In this document: piece by piece, positions 18,764-28,978 of the stretch
Numbering within the stretch: position 1 is the stretch's first letter
How the letters are laid out: each line of letters starts with the position of its first letter
Virus record (IMG/VR): IMGVR_UViG_3300021368_000005
Span: 1 to 64,000 of that record
Reading direction: 5' to 3' (one strand)
Length of the DNA: 64,000 nucleotides
Source: a virus
The notes under the pieces: model-generated
Database searches by the model: none
What the model saw: the letters and a program-made list of their open reading frames with translations, nothing else
Told to the model about the DNA's origin: nothing
Made by a program: the position numbers and the translations under genes

Positions 18764-21700
18764 TTATTTTTTGTTCACCTCTAAAATTGGTTCACCTTTT
18801 CCTCTTGCAGTATCAGCAACCTTAAGAACATTAGGGTTCGTACAGAAAGTTTCTACTGGTGAACGTCTATCTAAAGTAGTATTTGAAGTTTGTCGTGAAC
18901 GTCCAAACAAACCTCTCTTTTTACCTAAATTAGAACCTGGTAGTTTACCTCCATTAGAATTTGCTCTCGATGCTGAGATTATATTTCCACCAGAAGGAGC
19001 TGGGTCACCAGGATTATTCATTACTATTATTTTTCTATCTTCTTGTTTTGTTACAATTTCATAATCAGGTTCTACAATCCAAACAAGTTTACCAAATCTA
19101 AAACCTTTTCTACCTGTTCCAGCAATAGGCCTTCTTTCTTTTACAGTAAATCTTTCAGTAACAACCCACACTTGTTTTCTTTCCTTTATCAATTTACCAT
19201 TCCCATCCAATCTAGTAATGTTAGCATATCCATTCTGTGCAAATATTCCAGCCAATCCATTTTTAAGATTTCTAGGGTCTACACCAATTTGCTGTTGACC
19301 TTGAGTTTCGAATTGTCTTAGTAGTTGTTGAACTTTAAGAACATCTGTTATTCTACCATCTCTTAAATCAGCTGAACTAATTAAAGTTGGAACACCTCCA
19401 CCCATTCTTGCATTATAACTAGGAACACCAAAGGTAAATCTTGGAGTTGTTCCTATCATTCTTCCTTCTCTTCTAAAGAATTCACTTCTGAATCTTAATC
19501 TTTGTAAAGCCGCAACTCTTGGGTCTAATCTTTTTACGTTTTGAGAACTTAATTTAACCTGGTCTTTTAAGTCAATCTTAGGGTCTTTTATTCTTGCAAG
19601 AACATCTTCTGCCGATGGCTTTCTATGTTGATATTTACTTCTTTCAAGTATATGTGGTTCAATTAATAATCCACTAGATACAATCGCTCTCGCAGGTACA
19701 AGAGTTTCTAATGTTTCAAATAATGATTGGTCTATATATCTTATCAACTGAATATATTCATATAAATTCAGAGTAAACCTTTCGAAATAATAGTTTCTAA
19801 GAGTTTTTAGTTGTTGATATTCTGCTTTATATCTATCAGATGGGTCTCCAATATAATCATCTATTTCAAACTGACCTAGTGATTTCATAATATCTGTATT
19901 AATCTCTTTTATTGGAGAGAAGAATAATCCTAACTTATTAGAATCAATAGGTGAAGTATCGAATGATTTTTTAGTTGAACGTTCTCTATAAGAAAGAGTT
20001 AACCCATTTGATATATCTTCATTTACACCTTCTTGTGTTTCAAATCTAAATTTATTCCCAACACCAAATCCACTTGAAGGAACATTTGCTGTTACAGTTC
20101 TTTCATAAGTTGTATAGTGGTATGGATAATCTGTTATAGAATCAAAGTTTGATGCAGTTACAAATGGAACTAAGTATGATTCATTTATAGATACATTTTT
20201 AATAGCAGTATCTGCATTTCTATCTTTAGGATATTCAAAATCTAAACGTAGAAGTAAATCTTCGGTAGATGATGAATGGTGGTTACCATCAATTGCATCT
20301 GGCATTAATGTGTGGTTATCTATTCTAGATTCACTCAATGCAGTTGTCCAATATCTAAACTCATCAATAGAACCAGTCATACTAGAACCACCAATAGTTA
20401 ATTGGCTATCTAGTTCCCAAGAGGAAGTTGGAACATTAGTAACGGACATTGATACCGCATTTCTAATTCTTTCATTAAATCCTTCTTTTACATATACATC
20501 AAACGAACCAGTTCCTATATGTTGTACAACTATCTGATTATATTCTTCATTGAAGAAAGGAATATTTTCTGTTGATGAACTTAATAAGTTAGAACCACTT
20601 ACATATTGTAGTTCAATCTTACCTTGGTTTCCTGATTGATATTTAACACCTAAGTTCCAACCAGATGAAGATATAAATGTTTGGTCTTGTTTTTGTTCAG
20701 TATTAAGTCTAATCTCAACAGCTTGAGGATGGTCTGATGTTTCTGTATATTCTTTCCATGGAACTAATATAGATTGAGAATCTTTGATATTAATTGCGGC
20801 TGTTCTATCTTCAAACGAGAACTTACTAACACCTCCATCCGCATTTCTAGGTCCTCCAAATTCAAGAACAGTTAGCATTGATGATGGTACACCATAACAA
20901 GCTAATGCTGCTTTTACTGCCCTACCAGTACCCTTGTGTTTTAGTAAATAAGGTAAGTTATTTAATAATCTTCTCCAAACTTCATTTTGTCTATCCTTAC
21001 CAGTCATTGAACGAACTGATGTTCCATCTTCAGTTGTTCCAAATGCATATTCCCAAAGTGCCTGTGCACTCGCTCCCATTTTAGAATCCCAACCTAGGGA
21101 TTTTAACATAGATGATAGTAGAGCATCTTTTATACCTGAGTTATATTTGTGTTCTAAGTTTTTAGATTCTGCCAATGATTTGGTATATGCCCATAATACA
21201 TCGAAATGATTACCAATCATATTAAAGAACATTTTGAACTCTTCATTTTCGGTACTATTCTTTACATGATTAGGTAAGTTATTTACTAAATAATCTTTAT
21301 TATAGTAATCATATTGTTGAGCAGATAGTGAGATACTATTTAACCAATCAACTGCTTCAGTAGAATCAGATGAAGATATAGAATTACCACCAGCACCAGG
21401 ATATGTTAATCCATCCAATGATGAACTTGTATATAAGAATGATTCGAATCCATCAAAATTATCTGAAACTTTCTGTTTAGATTCTTCATTTTGTTGTATT
21501 TCTTTTTTGATTCTTACTGAACCTGTGTAGAAAGAACCTGATTTTAGATTTTCTATTTTATCATCATAGAATTCTAATAGTTTTATTTTATATACGAAGT
21601 TGTTAACTCTTTCTTCAGCCGATGAATATTTTACAAAATTATTCCATGCCCAAGTAGAAGTTCCATCTATAAGAACAGAACCACTTGTTTCTAAAGATGA

Positions 21701-24316
21701 ACTAGCATAAGGTATCTTTAATGTTTTTAATGAGAACCCACTACCACTAACAAACTGACTCATTAAGTTGGTAGATGTTGTTGAACCACTTGCAACTAAG
21801 TCATCATATAGTTGGAATCCGATTGGGTCACATATACCTTCTCCAAAGTTAGGAGATAGTTCAATACACTCTTTTAATTCTTCATTTACTAAAGTAATCT
21901 GTTCTATTATAGGAAGAGATTGTATTTTTGAAATCCAAATCTGTTGGTTTGGTTCAACACTTCTAGGTAATGGTTCGTACATTTTAAGAACCAACGTTTG
22001 TTCTTCATGTGTTTTTTTATTGACTATCTGAGGTACGAATTCTCCATCTTCATTTTCTACATCTTGTACAACATCCTTATATTTTGCAAATGTTTCATAG
22101 TCAGTACACCATGTTGCAATAAGTTTATTATCTCCATCACCAAAGTGCATTAAGTGAGTTAGGAACTTTGAATTATCTTGTGCAAGTGCAGATGAATCAA
22201 ATTGATGACATATAGCCTCTGATATATCTCTATGTACCTCGGCTCTATCAAGAACTAGATTACCTTTATCGAATGCAATTTTTATTGATTCGGTTTTACC
22301 TTTAGTTACCGAATCACCTTCTTCGTTATATGGACAGAAATATAAATCAAAATAAATCCAATCAGCAGTATCAAGTAACGCTTCTCCAGCTTGTTTTAAT
22401 ATTTTTCCAATATTAAATTCTTGAGAACCTTGTGCCGGTCCTTTATTTAATATTTTATTTTTATTATCTACTTTACCAATAAAAATATCAATGTAATTAG
22501 TATTAACAGATTCCCAATTTACAGCAAAGTCAATATTATATCCTTTGAAATCTGCACCAATAATTGTCTCAGGATAATCTATTCGTGTAATATCTGGTCC
22601 TGGTAATAATTGCTTTTCAATAACAATAACAGGTATTTGTTTAGCATCACCTGTACCATTTATGTTGGAATCGGGTTGTAAATAAACTTGATAAGAACCT
22701 GGTCTATCAAAATCACTTGGTTTTAATACAAGTTTATTTGTGTGAGTATTTTTTCTAAACCTTCCTTTAGTTTTTATATTAACCCAATCAGCATTTTTAG
22801 TAGTGTATGGTATTACAAGTTCTTTATCAGCAACATCACCAATATTAATATAAACAATATCTTGAGATACCTCTAAAATAGGTTTTGTGTATCCTGGTGC
22901 ACTTTCACCACTAGTTCTAGTTTCAGTTACAGTATATGATGTTAGAGTATATGATGGACTAGGTGCTGGTTTTGGTTGATATTCTGGTTCAACCGCAATT
23001 TCTCCTTTAGTAATAGTAATTTTTAGATTATACTCTTTTTTCAATTCTAGAGCTTGGAATGAAAATCTAACATCCCCTCCCTTACCTACTTCTGATTTTT
23101 GTTCTGCTAATTTTTTTCCACTACCTACTTCATATAATGTATATTGATGATTATGTGTTGAAGTTGATGATGATGGAGTCCAATTTAAGAAAGTTGCAGT
23201 ATTTATAATAGTACTTTGTGCTGAACCCGATAATGTTTGTACTTTACCACCAAAATCAATCTCACCAGTCACACCCATTGGTAAATCATGTGTAATATTA
23301 AGTTTAGTAGTGTTATCAACTACTGGTTCTGGTTTTGGTGCTGACTGATTATAAGTAAATGTTATAGTTGTACCTGTATTAGTTGGTGTAAGGCTAGTAA
23401 CTAATTTACCATCTTTGGTTATATCAACTACATACTTAGTAATTGGTGCTACCTGATTGATTTTATCAACTGGTACTACAACTAGTCGTGTTTTAATTCT
23501 ATAAACTTCGTTTGCTTTACCAAGAGCTGAATCTTGTGCACCAATAGTTCTACCACTTAAATAATCTTTGGCATTTGCACGATGTGAAACTGTATATTGA
23601 GTTTTTTCACCAGTATCAGTAAACAATGCACCACGAGCTGTATTTGGTGTAAATGTGAAATGAATATTGGTTGAAAAATCTTTTGGTGGAATTGGTCTTG
23701 ATGGTTTCGGCTCGTCAGGCTCAACTCCGATTCTTACTTCTTTATCTAATTGTATAACCCCAATATCCCTACCAATTCTTTCTCCTGCATTCATTCGAGG
23801 TCCAACACCTATGGTGTTTACCACAATATCATTAAAAGTATCATCAACTGCAGGATTAAAAAAGTTTTGTTGTCTAATTTCTTCTGCTTGTCTATTATAT
23901 TCATCTACTCTAACCTGCATTGGTTCATAAACAATATCAGGTTCAGGTGGTTTTGGCTTTACCACCGCTGGTTTAGGAGTTTGTTTTGGTTTAGCGGGTT
24001 GTGGTGGTGCTGGAAGTGTAAACTGAGGCTCAGGTCTCGGAGTAAACCTCGGAGTTGCATTAAAAGCAGCAGGTAAATCCATCAATCTATTTATCTCATT
24101 CCCAATAGGTACTCCTCCACTTGTTGGCCCACCTCCCATAAGATTGGCCATATTACCACCACCTACTGAATAAGCTGCGCCTCCAGTCATGGCCGCAGGT
24201 GTGAACCCTCCCAATATACCCATAGAACTAGTATCATACCAGTTAGAACCATTCCAAGTCCAGTTACCTACTGATTGTCCTACAAATCTTCCGTTAAATC
24301 TTGGTTTCATTGCCAT
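18764..24316 (-). CDS. Very large virion protein with proline-rich, Ig-like and LamG-like domains
   Basis: 1850 residues. Order: Gly/Met-rich N terminus; Pro-rich linker with PKPxxP repeats (~100-130); Ig-like beta segments (~200-620); a central mixed region; a helical segment with NNLPYLLKHKGTGRAVKAAL (~1120), recalled from phage tail proteins; a concanavalin/LamG-like domain (~1190-1330) with QLTIGGSSMTGSIDEFRYW, the typical end of that fold; a helical part (~1430-1550); and a basic C terminus. LamG-like domains bind carbohydrate, so a tail protein that touches the host surface is likely. Exact T4 counterpart not recognised. Very large for a T4-type tail protein. Confidence 0.82.
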   Translation of the reverse strand: MAMKPRFNGRFVGQSVGNWTWNGSNWYDTSSMGILGGFTPAAMTGGAAYSVGGGNMANLMGGGPTSGGVPIGNEINRLMDLPAAFNATPRFTPRPEPQFTLPAPPQPAKPKQTPKPAVVKPKPPEPDIVYEPMQVRVDEYNRQAEEIRQQNFFNPAVDDTFNDIVVNTIGVGPRMNAGERIGRDIGVIQLDKEVRIGVEPDEPKPSRPIPPKDFSTNIHFTFTPNTARGALFTDTGEKTQYTVSHRANAKDYLSGRTIGAQDSALGKANEVYRIKTRLVVVPVDKINQVAPITKYVVDITKDGKLVTSLTPTNTGTTITFTYNQSAPKPEPVVDNTTKLNITHDLPMGVTGEIDFGGKVQTLSGSAQSTIINTATFLNWTPSSSTSTHNHQYTLYEVGSGKKLAEQKSEVGKGGDVRFSFQALELKKEYNLKITITKGEIAVEPEYQPKPAPSPSYTLTSYTVTETRTSGESAPGYTKPILEVSQDIVYINIGDVADKELVIPYTTKNADWVNIKTKGRFRKNTHTNKLVLKPSDFDRPGSYQVYLQPDSNINGTGDAKQIPVIVIEKQLLPGPDITRIDYPETIIGADFKGYNIDFAVNWESVNTNYIDIFIGKVDNKNKILNKGPAQGSQEFNIGKILKQAGEALLDTADWIYFDLYFCPYNEEGDSVTKGKTESIKIAFDKGNLVLDRAEVHRDISEAICHQFDSSALAQDNSKFLTHLMHFGDGDNKLIATWCTDYETFAKYKDVVQDVENEDGEFVPQIVNKKTHEEQTLVLKMYEPLPRSVEPNQQIWISKIQSLPIIEQITLVNEELKECIELSPNFGEGICDPIGFQLYDDLVASGSTTSTNLMSQFVSGSGFSLKTLKIPYASSSLETSGSVLIDGTSTWAWNNFVKYSSAEERVNNFVYKIKLLEFYDDKIENLKSGSFYTGSVRIKKEIQQNEESKQKVSDNFDGFESFLYTSSSLDGLTYPGAGGNSISSSDSTEAVDWLNSISLSAQQYDYYNKDYLVNNLPNHVKNSTENEEFKMFFNMIGNHFDVLWAYTKSLAESKNLEHKYNSGIKDALLSSMLKSLGWDSKMGASAQALWEYAFGTTEDGTSVRSMTGKDRQNEVWRRLLNNLPYLLKHKGTGRAVKAALACYGVPSSMLTVLEFGGPRNADGGVSKFSFEDRTAAINIKDSQSILVPWKEYTETSDHPQAVEIRLNTEQKQDQTFISSSGWNLGVKYQSGNQGKIELQYVSGSNLLSSSTENIPFFNEEYNQIVVQHIGTGSFDVYVKEGFNERIRNAVSMSVTNVPTSSWELDSQLTIGGSSMTGSIDEFRYWTTALSESRIDNHTLMPDAIDGNHHSSSTEDLLLRLDFEYPKDRNADTAIKNVSINESYLVPFVTASNFDSITDYPYHYTTYERTVTANVPSSGFGVGNKFRFETQEGVNEDISNGLTLSYRERSTKKSFDTSPIDSNKLGLFFSPIKEINTDIMKSLGQFEIDDYIGDPSDRYKAEYQQLKTLRNYYFERFTLNLYEYIQLIRYIDQSLFETLETLVPARAIVSSGLLIEPHILERSKYQHRKPSAEDVLARIKDPKIDLKDQVKLSSQNVKRLDPRVAALQRLRFRSEFFRREGRMIGTTPRFTFGVPSYNARMGGGVPTLISSADLRDGRITDVLKVQQLLRQFETQGQQQIGVDPRNLKNGLAGIFAQNGYANITRLDGNGKLIKERKQVWVVTERFTVKERRPIAGTGRKGFRFGKLVWIVEPDYEIVTKQEDRKIIVMNNPGDPAPSGGNIISASRANSNGGKLPGSNLGKKRGLFGRSRQTSNTTLDRRSPVETFCTNPNVLKVADTARGKGEPILEVNKK

Positions 24317-24381
24317 AATATTTTATCCATACATATTCATACGATTATAATCGTTTTGAGTGAAATCACTTTTATAATTTA

Positions 24382-26625
24382 TTATAAAAATATATTTTTA
24401 TAATTGTGAGTTAATATCCCATTCGCATAATAAGTATGTTTACCATCTAATGTTAGTAGATAAACTGTATCTACTCTTACAAGAAATAAACTATTTATTA
24501 CTATTTCTTCTTTTTCTCTTGTTAAAAATATATCACCTGTTTCAATTTCTAAGGTGGTTTTTATCATCCACTCATCTCCTCTTTTTACAAGATGTTTATG
24601 TTCTTCACTACATTCTAATAACCCATCATTGATAGAATAAACATTTCTATCATGCAACTCTTTGAAATCAACTACCTTATACTCATCATAATCATATTGT
24701 TCTATATTTTTACCTTTCCAATTATCTTCCACTTTATTCCAAGATGATAGTGTTTTTATATTCAACCCTCTTAAAGATTGTCCTTTTTTAACATCCTGAA
24801 CATTTATCATTGTACCATCTGCAGTTTCTATTTTTGTGTCAGCAACGAGACATCCGCCTCCGCCTCCACTTGAGAATCCTCCTCCACCACCACCACCTTT
24901 TGGTGTTGGTTTTGGTGCAGTATATCCACATTTAGGACTATTGTATTGTGATGTAATAGGACTTTTTAATCCACCGTTTCCATCTGCATACCCTATTTTT
25001 CTAGTTGTACCACTACAAGTATCTTTTACGATAGTACCTCTTGCGGGGTAACTTGGTCTTGGTGTGACAGTACCCGCTTGAGTCCAAGTTACAGAAGCAG
25101 ATTTTCCAGAGGCATCTCCACTACCAGTACAAGTAACTGTACCAGTTCTTGTAGGTCCTGTGTTTTCTGTAACTGTAACATTTGCTGTTCCTCCAAATCC
25201 ACCTGGGATACCATTACTTTTTATTTGAACCCAACTTGGGAAACTACAAGTTACACCAACTTTACCACTACACTTTGACCTTACAGGTGACCTCATGTGG
25301 TCGTTGTTATGAAAAACCCAACCTCCACTTAATGTATTTGGTCTTTCTTTTGAGGTGAAAGTTCTATCTGAAGCTGGAATGTAAATACTTATTCCACTCT
25401 TATAGGTTGCACAGGTAGTTCCTCCACTTGGTTTAGGTTGTGGTGGTTTTGGCCTAGGGGTTGGTGGATTAGGTCTTGGTGGAGGCGGTGGAGGTGGAGG
25501 TGGTGGTGGAACCGGTACTTTTCTGTACTTAGTTACCTGAACCTCATATGTACACTTATCATCCACAGTTGCCGAAGCATTATAGTTTTTAGCCTTAGGG
25601 TCTCTACATCCTCTTATAGCAGGTTTCTTTTCTGTTGGAGGTTCTGCATAAAATTCACCATCCGATTTGACAGTTTTTAATATTTTATCAACCTTATCTA
25701 AAGTTTCTTGTTGTTTTCTAGTTCTAACTGTTTTTTGAGCTATATCTTGTTTTGGTAAATGATAATCAACACAATTTTCTGCAATATCACATAATTGCAT
25801 TATTATTCCTTTACTATTAAAGTTAATACCAAATTTCTCACCAGTTGGTTGGCCAAATGTTGATTGTTCTTTAATATTAAAAAATCTATTATTTCTAAAG
25901 TTATCTAATGATTTATCAAATGAAATCTTTACTAAACTTAAAAATCTTTCAAAGTTATCAATTTTGAATTCCTTTTGTATTAACTTAATATAATTTTGAC
26001 CATCTTCAATCTTTCCTCTAAGTTGTAGCATTTTTTCTACAATCTTAGTTATATCGAATTGCTGAGAAAATTCATCTAAAAATAAAACAACATCTGCAAA
26101 GAAATCATCTCCACTAGTAAATGTTTTATATCTTAAATCTAAATCATCATTAGGTAATCCAGTCGATTCATCTATTACTGGTAAAACTCTAACTTCTGTT
26201 CTAGATGGTGATATTTCATGTATCCATGCTCTATCAAACATTCTATCTTCAGAACCCAATCTTCTGTTTAATAAAGCAACTGATGTTTTGAATACACCTT
26301 GTGAATATCCAGCTTCTTTAATTAATTTTTCAACATCAATAAAAAATTCTTCTGCTTGATTTCTCTTTATATTAAATTTTGTTTTATCAGCTTTACTAAA
26401 ATATTTTTTAATATTAGTATCTGTATATGAAATATATCTTACAGGTTTTCCATTTGAAGATTCTTGAGGTAGGGCGTTATCATTTGAATCATATACTATA
26501 AATTCAATTAAATCACCAACATCGAGACCAAAGATACCTCTACGAACTTCTCTTTCGAAAATTTCTCTATCTTTTTTCTCAACTCGATAACCTTTTTTTT
26601 CTTCTATGTTTTTGAAATCCTTCAT
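24382..26625 (-). CDS. Tail protein with C-terminal Hint (intein-like) autoprocessing domain
   Basis: 747 residues. A helical N-terminal part (1-~330) is followed by a flavobacterial-type motif GCRDPKAKNYN...DDKCTY (~339-357), a run of prolines (~375-400), a BACON/Ig-like part ending VTWTQAG (~470-535) and a glycine-rich linker. It ends in a ~150-residue Hint domain: CLVADTKIETADG from Cys592, a block B-like SEEHKHLV (His676), and YYANGILTHN ending at Asn741. No homing endonuclease insert is present. Only six residues follow His-Asn and the first is Tyr, not Cys/Ser/Thr, so normal splicing is unlikely. Hint-type cleavage at Cys592 or Asn741 is the inferred activity. Lies within the tail gene block. 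Confidence 0.85.
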   Translation of the reverse strand: MKDFKNIEEKKGYRVEKKDREIFEREVRRGIFGLDVGDLIEFIVYDSNDNALPQESSNGKPVRYISYTDTNIKKYFSKADKTKFNIKRNQAEEFFIDVEKLIKEAGYSQGVFKTSVALLNRRLGSEDRMFDRAWIHEISPSRTEVRVLPVIDESTGLPNDDLDLRYKTFTSGDDFFADVVLFLDEFSQQFDITKIVEKMLQLRGKIEDGQNYIKLIQKEFKIDNFERFLSLVKISFDKSLDNFRNNRFFNIKEQSTFGQPTGEKFGINFNSKGIIMQLCDIAENCVDYHLPKQDIAQKTVRTRKQQETLDKVDKILKTVKSDGEFYAEPPTEKKPAIRGCRDPKAKNYNASATVDDKCTYEVQVTKYRKVPVPPPPPPPPPPPRPNPPTPRPKPPQPKPSGGTTCATYKSGISIYIPASDRTFTSKERPNTLSGGWVFHNNDHMRSPVRSKCSGKVGVTCSFPSWVQIKSNGIPGGFGGTANVTVTENTGPTRTGTVTCTGSGDASGKSASVTWTQAGTVTPRPSYPARGTIVKDTCSGTTRKIGYADGNGGLKSPITSQYNSPKCGYTAPKPTPKGGGGGGGFSSGGGGGCLVADTKIETADGTMINVQDVKKGQSLRGLNIKTLSSWNKVEDNWKGKNIEQYDYDEYKVVDFKELHDRNVYSINDGLLECSEEHKHLVKRGDEWMIKTTLEIETGDIFLTREKEEIVINSLFLVRVDTVYLLTLDGKHTYYANGILTHNYKNIFL

Positions 26626-26628
26626 TTA

Positions 26629-27915
26629 TTATTTTTTATTCTTTCTAATCTTCCAACTCATCGAACTACCACTAGCAGTACTACCATCATCATATCTTAC
26701 AGATATTGTAAAGTTTCCACTATAATCTTTTGCTGACCACCACATATTACTTTTCTCTGGAGCAGGTGCACCTCTTCCACCGATGTTTTTATTCATATAT
26801 AGTTTAACATCTGTTTTTGAACCTTTTGCAATACTAACACTTTGTGATGTTCTTGGTTTACCATTATCAGTACCAAATCCAAGTGGACCATAACTAGATA
26901 AACCACCACTTACTCTTATACTTACTTGAGTAATTTTAGCACCACTATCTTTTAAGTTTTGTACTGTTAATGTTGCTATCTTACCTGGCTTTGGATTATC
27001 TACCGAAGTAACCCATTCAACATCATATCCATTTGATGGTGTATCTGCCTTTACTCCATAATAAGATTCACTATCACTCAATGGTTCTAATCCAGCTGCT
27101 GCCGCCGCTGTTTCTGCCGCCTGACCAGATAGTTGAGATTCTAATGCCTTTTGTTGGTTTTCTAAAGCCAATCGTTGAGCTTCAGCCGCTTTAGCCGCCG
27201 CTTCCCTTTGTGCCGCCGCTTGTTCGGTTTGTACCTTCAGAGCCTCCACACCAGCTTCAACTTGTCCTTCAAGACCAGATACAATTTTTCTAAGTGAAAG
27301 GAGTTCTTGTCTTAATACATCTTTTTGAGCAACTAAACCTTCTACTTGTGCATTTAATCTAACTCTTTCATTTGCTTCCTTAGTTGATTTTATAATAGCA
27401 ACAGTAAGTTTTCCAGCCACTTCTTTATATCGTTCAGTTGATTGTTGTAATTGATTATCCACAATCGCCTTACTAACTTGTACCGCATCTACTTCTACTA
27501 AAGCGGCTTGTAGTTCTGAAGATAACCTAGCATTTTCACCCTCTAACCTACTAACTTCTTCTACAGCTTCTGATAGTTCTTGTAGAGTCTGTTGATAATC
27601 ATCTTGTAAATCATCATATACTTCTCTAGGAACAACATCTGGTCTTGGAGGTCCTTCTGGTTTTACTAACTCATCTATTACAGTATCAACCGCCTTTTTA
27701 AGTTGGTCCTCTTTGTATGCAGGTTTTTCTATATAAGAAACAATCTCACCATCTCTATCACCCTTCATGTGGTCATATGGTTGGTCTGAGCCTGTTAGGA
27801 AAGTTGGTGAACCATCTATAAACGTATGGGTTTTAGACAAAGAATCTTCCGAGACTATGGCTCTGGAGCCACTCTTTACAAGTTCATCAAATCTAAATCT
27901 ATTTTCTAAAGCCAT
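26629..27915 (-). CDS. Virion protein with long coiled coil and C-terminal Ig-like domain
   Basis: 428 residues. Residues ~75-270 are a coiled coil rich in Ala, Glu, Gln and Leu, with an AAxxEAAAKAAEAQRLALE segment. Residues ~290-428 are a beta-rich domain (DVEWVTSVDNPKPG onwards) ending in a basic tail. The shape suggests a trimeric fibre, whisker or connector. The stop lies 3 nt before the start of the Hint-domain protein and the start lies 1 nt after the stop of the upstream gene, so these are co-transcribed tail genes. Confidence 0.75.
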   Translation of the reverse strand: MALENRFRFDELVKSGSRAIVSEDSLSKTHTFIDGSPTFLTGSDQPYDHMKGDRDGEIVSYIEKPAYKEDQLKKAVDTVIDELVKPEGPPRPDVVPREVYDDLQDDYQQTLQELSEAVEEVSRLEGENARLSSELQAALVEVDAVQVSKAIVDNQLQQSTERYKEVAGKLTVAIIKSTKEANERVRLNAQVEGLVAQKDVLRQELLSLRKIVSGLEGQVEAGVEALKVQTEQAAAQREAAAKAAEAQRLALENQQKALESQLSGQAAETAAAAAGLEPLSDSESYYGVKADTPSNGYDVEWVTSVDNPKPGKIATLTVQNLKDSGAKITQVSIRVSGGLSSYGPLGFGTDNGKPRTSQSVSIAKGSKTDVKLYMNKNIGGRGAPAPEKSNMWWSAKDYSGNFTISVRYDDGSTASGSSMSWKIRKNKK

Positions 27916-27916
27916 T

Positions 27917-28978
27917 TTACCTCTCTACTGTAAACGTTAAATCTTTATCTGAAAAATATTCTATAACCCCATTTCTTTCGGTCTTTACTTCAATATAATA
28001 ATCTCTTTCTGTTTCAAAGTTTGTAAGATTAAGCTTAAAGTAATTACCATTAGAATCACAAGATACTTTAGTGTAATCACTAAATGGAAGAATTACTTCA
28101 TCTGTTTGTATATCTTTAATTTGATAATACGTTGTTGATGGTAAAAAATACACATCTGTATATGCATGTTGATTTGAATAAGTTTTAAGAGGATATTTTT
28201 CTCTTCCAAAAACTCTAATCTGTGGTGTACTTCCTTTTTTGTATTTTGTTTTTAATCTCTTAAATGTTACATGAATATCATCAGATGTAAGTTCTGTTAG
28301 CGAACCAGTAGAAAAAGATGAATCATCCCAACCTATTCTTATTTTTGGTTGGTAAATTGTATTTGTCTCTTTGGAGAAAAATTTTAGTTGGCCATAGTCA
28401 TTTACATCATTCTCCAATGATGATGTATATTTTAGAATAAATCCTTCGTTTGGTAAATCACCACTAATCCAAGTATTAAGTGTTCCTAGAACATCCATTT
28501 CTATATCAGATGTCTCATATGAAAATGATTGTGATGAGAAAGAACCAGTAAACCAAATACCACCCTTACCATTAAATGAACCAGTTGTATCAGATGAGTG
28601 ATTTTCTTGACTCATCCAGTCTTGTCCTGTTCTACAACTATTCCATGTTACACCATCTGTTGATATTTCATCAAATCTAGTTCCTATACCCATATCCCAC
28701 GATTGAGATACTGCATAAGCATAAATTGTATAATCTGTTGGTATTTCACTTGATTCACATTCTCTAAGAATAAGTTCTGCAGAACTTGCAGTTATTTCTC
28801 CACTTGCTATTGATTGAGATATTGCATTAGTATCAAACTTAATTAAAGAATGAGATATATCTTTGAGATTACCATAGTATGTTTTTGATATCTCAAGTAT
28901 CTCATCTCTACCTGTATTTTGAGATGGTTGTTGTAAGTAAATGGTTGCATCTTTTGATGCTGTTACGAAGTAATACAT
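27917..28978 (-). CDS. Virion protein with DNRLRE-like N-terminal domain
   Basis: 353 residues. The opening (SKDATIYLQQPSQNTG, then LIKFD, then SSAELILRE) has the order of conserved features of DNRLRE-type beta-sandwich domains found in bacterial surface and carbohydrate-binding proteins, followed by beta-rich C-terminal segments. The ATG at 28978 shares its last base with the stop of the gp6-like gene, so translation is coupled to baseplate assembly genes. Likely a baseplate-attached appendage. Confidence 0.75.
   Translation of the reverse strand: MYYFVTASKDATIYLQQPSQNTGRDEILEISKTYYGNLKDISHSLIKFDTNAISQSIASGEITASSAELILRECESSEIPTDYTIYAYAVSQSWDMGIGTRFDEISTDGVTWNSCRTGQDWMSQENHSSDTTGSFNGKGGIWFTGSFSSQSFSYETSDIEMDVLGTLNTWISGDLPNEGFILKYTSSLENDVNDYGQLKFFSKETNTIYQPKIRIGWDDSSFSTGSLTELTSDDIHVTFKRLKTKYKKGSTPQIRVFGREKYPLKTYSNQHAYTDVYFLPSTTYYQIKDIQTDEVILPFSDYTKVSCDSNGNYFKLNLTNFETERDYYIEVKTERNGVIEYFSDKDLTFTVER

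Noticed and set aside
23750-24076. Plus-strand 108-codon frame opposite the 1850-residue gene
   Set aside because: It is the antisense of the proline-rich coding region; composition (Trp/Cys/Arg clusters) is an artefact, and no ribosome site or promoter is seen.
24382-24852. A splicing intein with homing endonuclease
   Set aside because: Only ~150 residues between Cys592 and Asn741, no endonuclease motifs, and no nucleophile after His-Asn; a Hint/BIL-type domain fits better.
24836-25680. Plus-strand frames rich in Pro, Trp or Cys opposite the Hint-domain gene
   Set aside because: They mirror the Gly-rich and Pro-rich linkers of the minus-strand gene.
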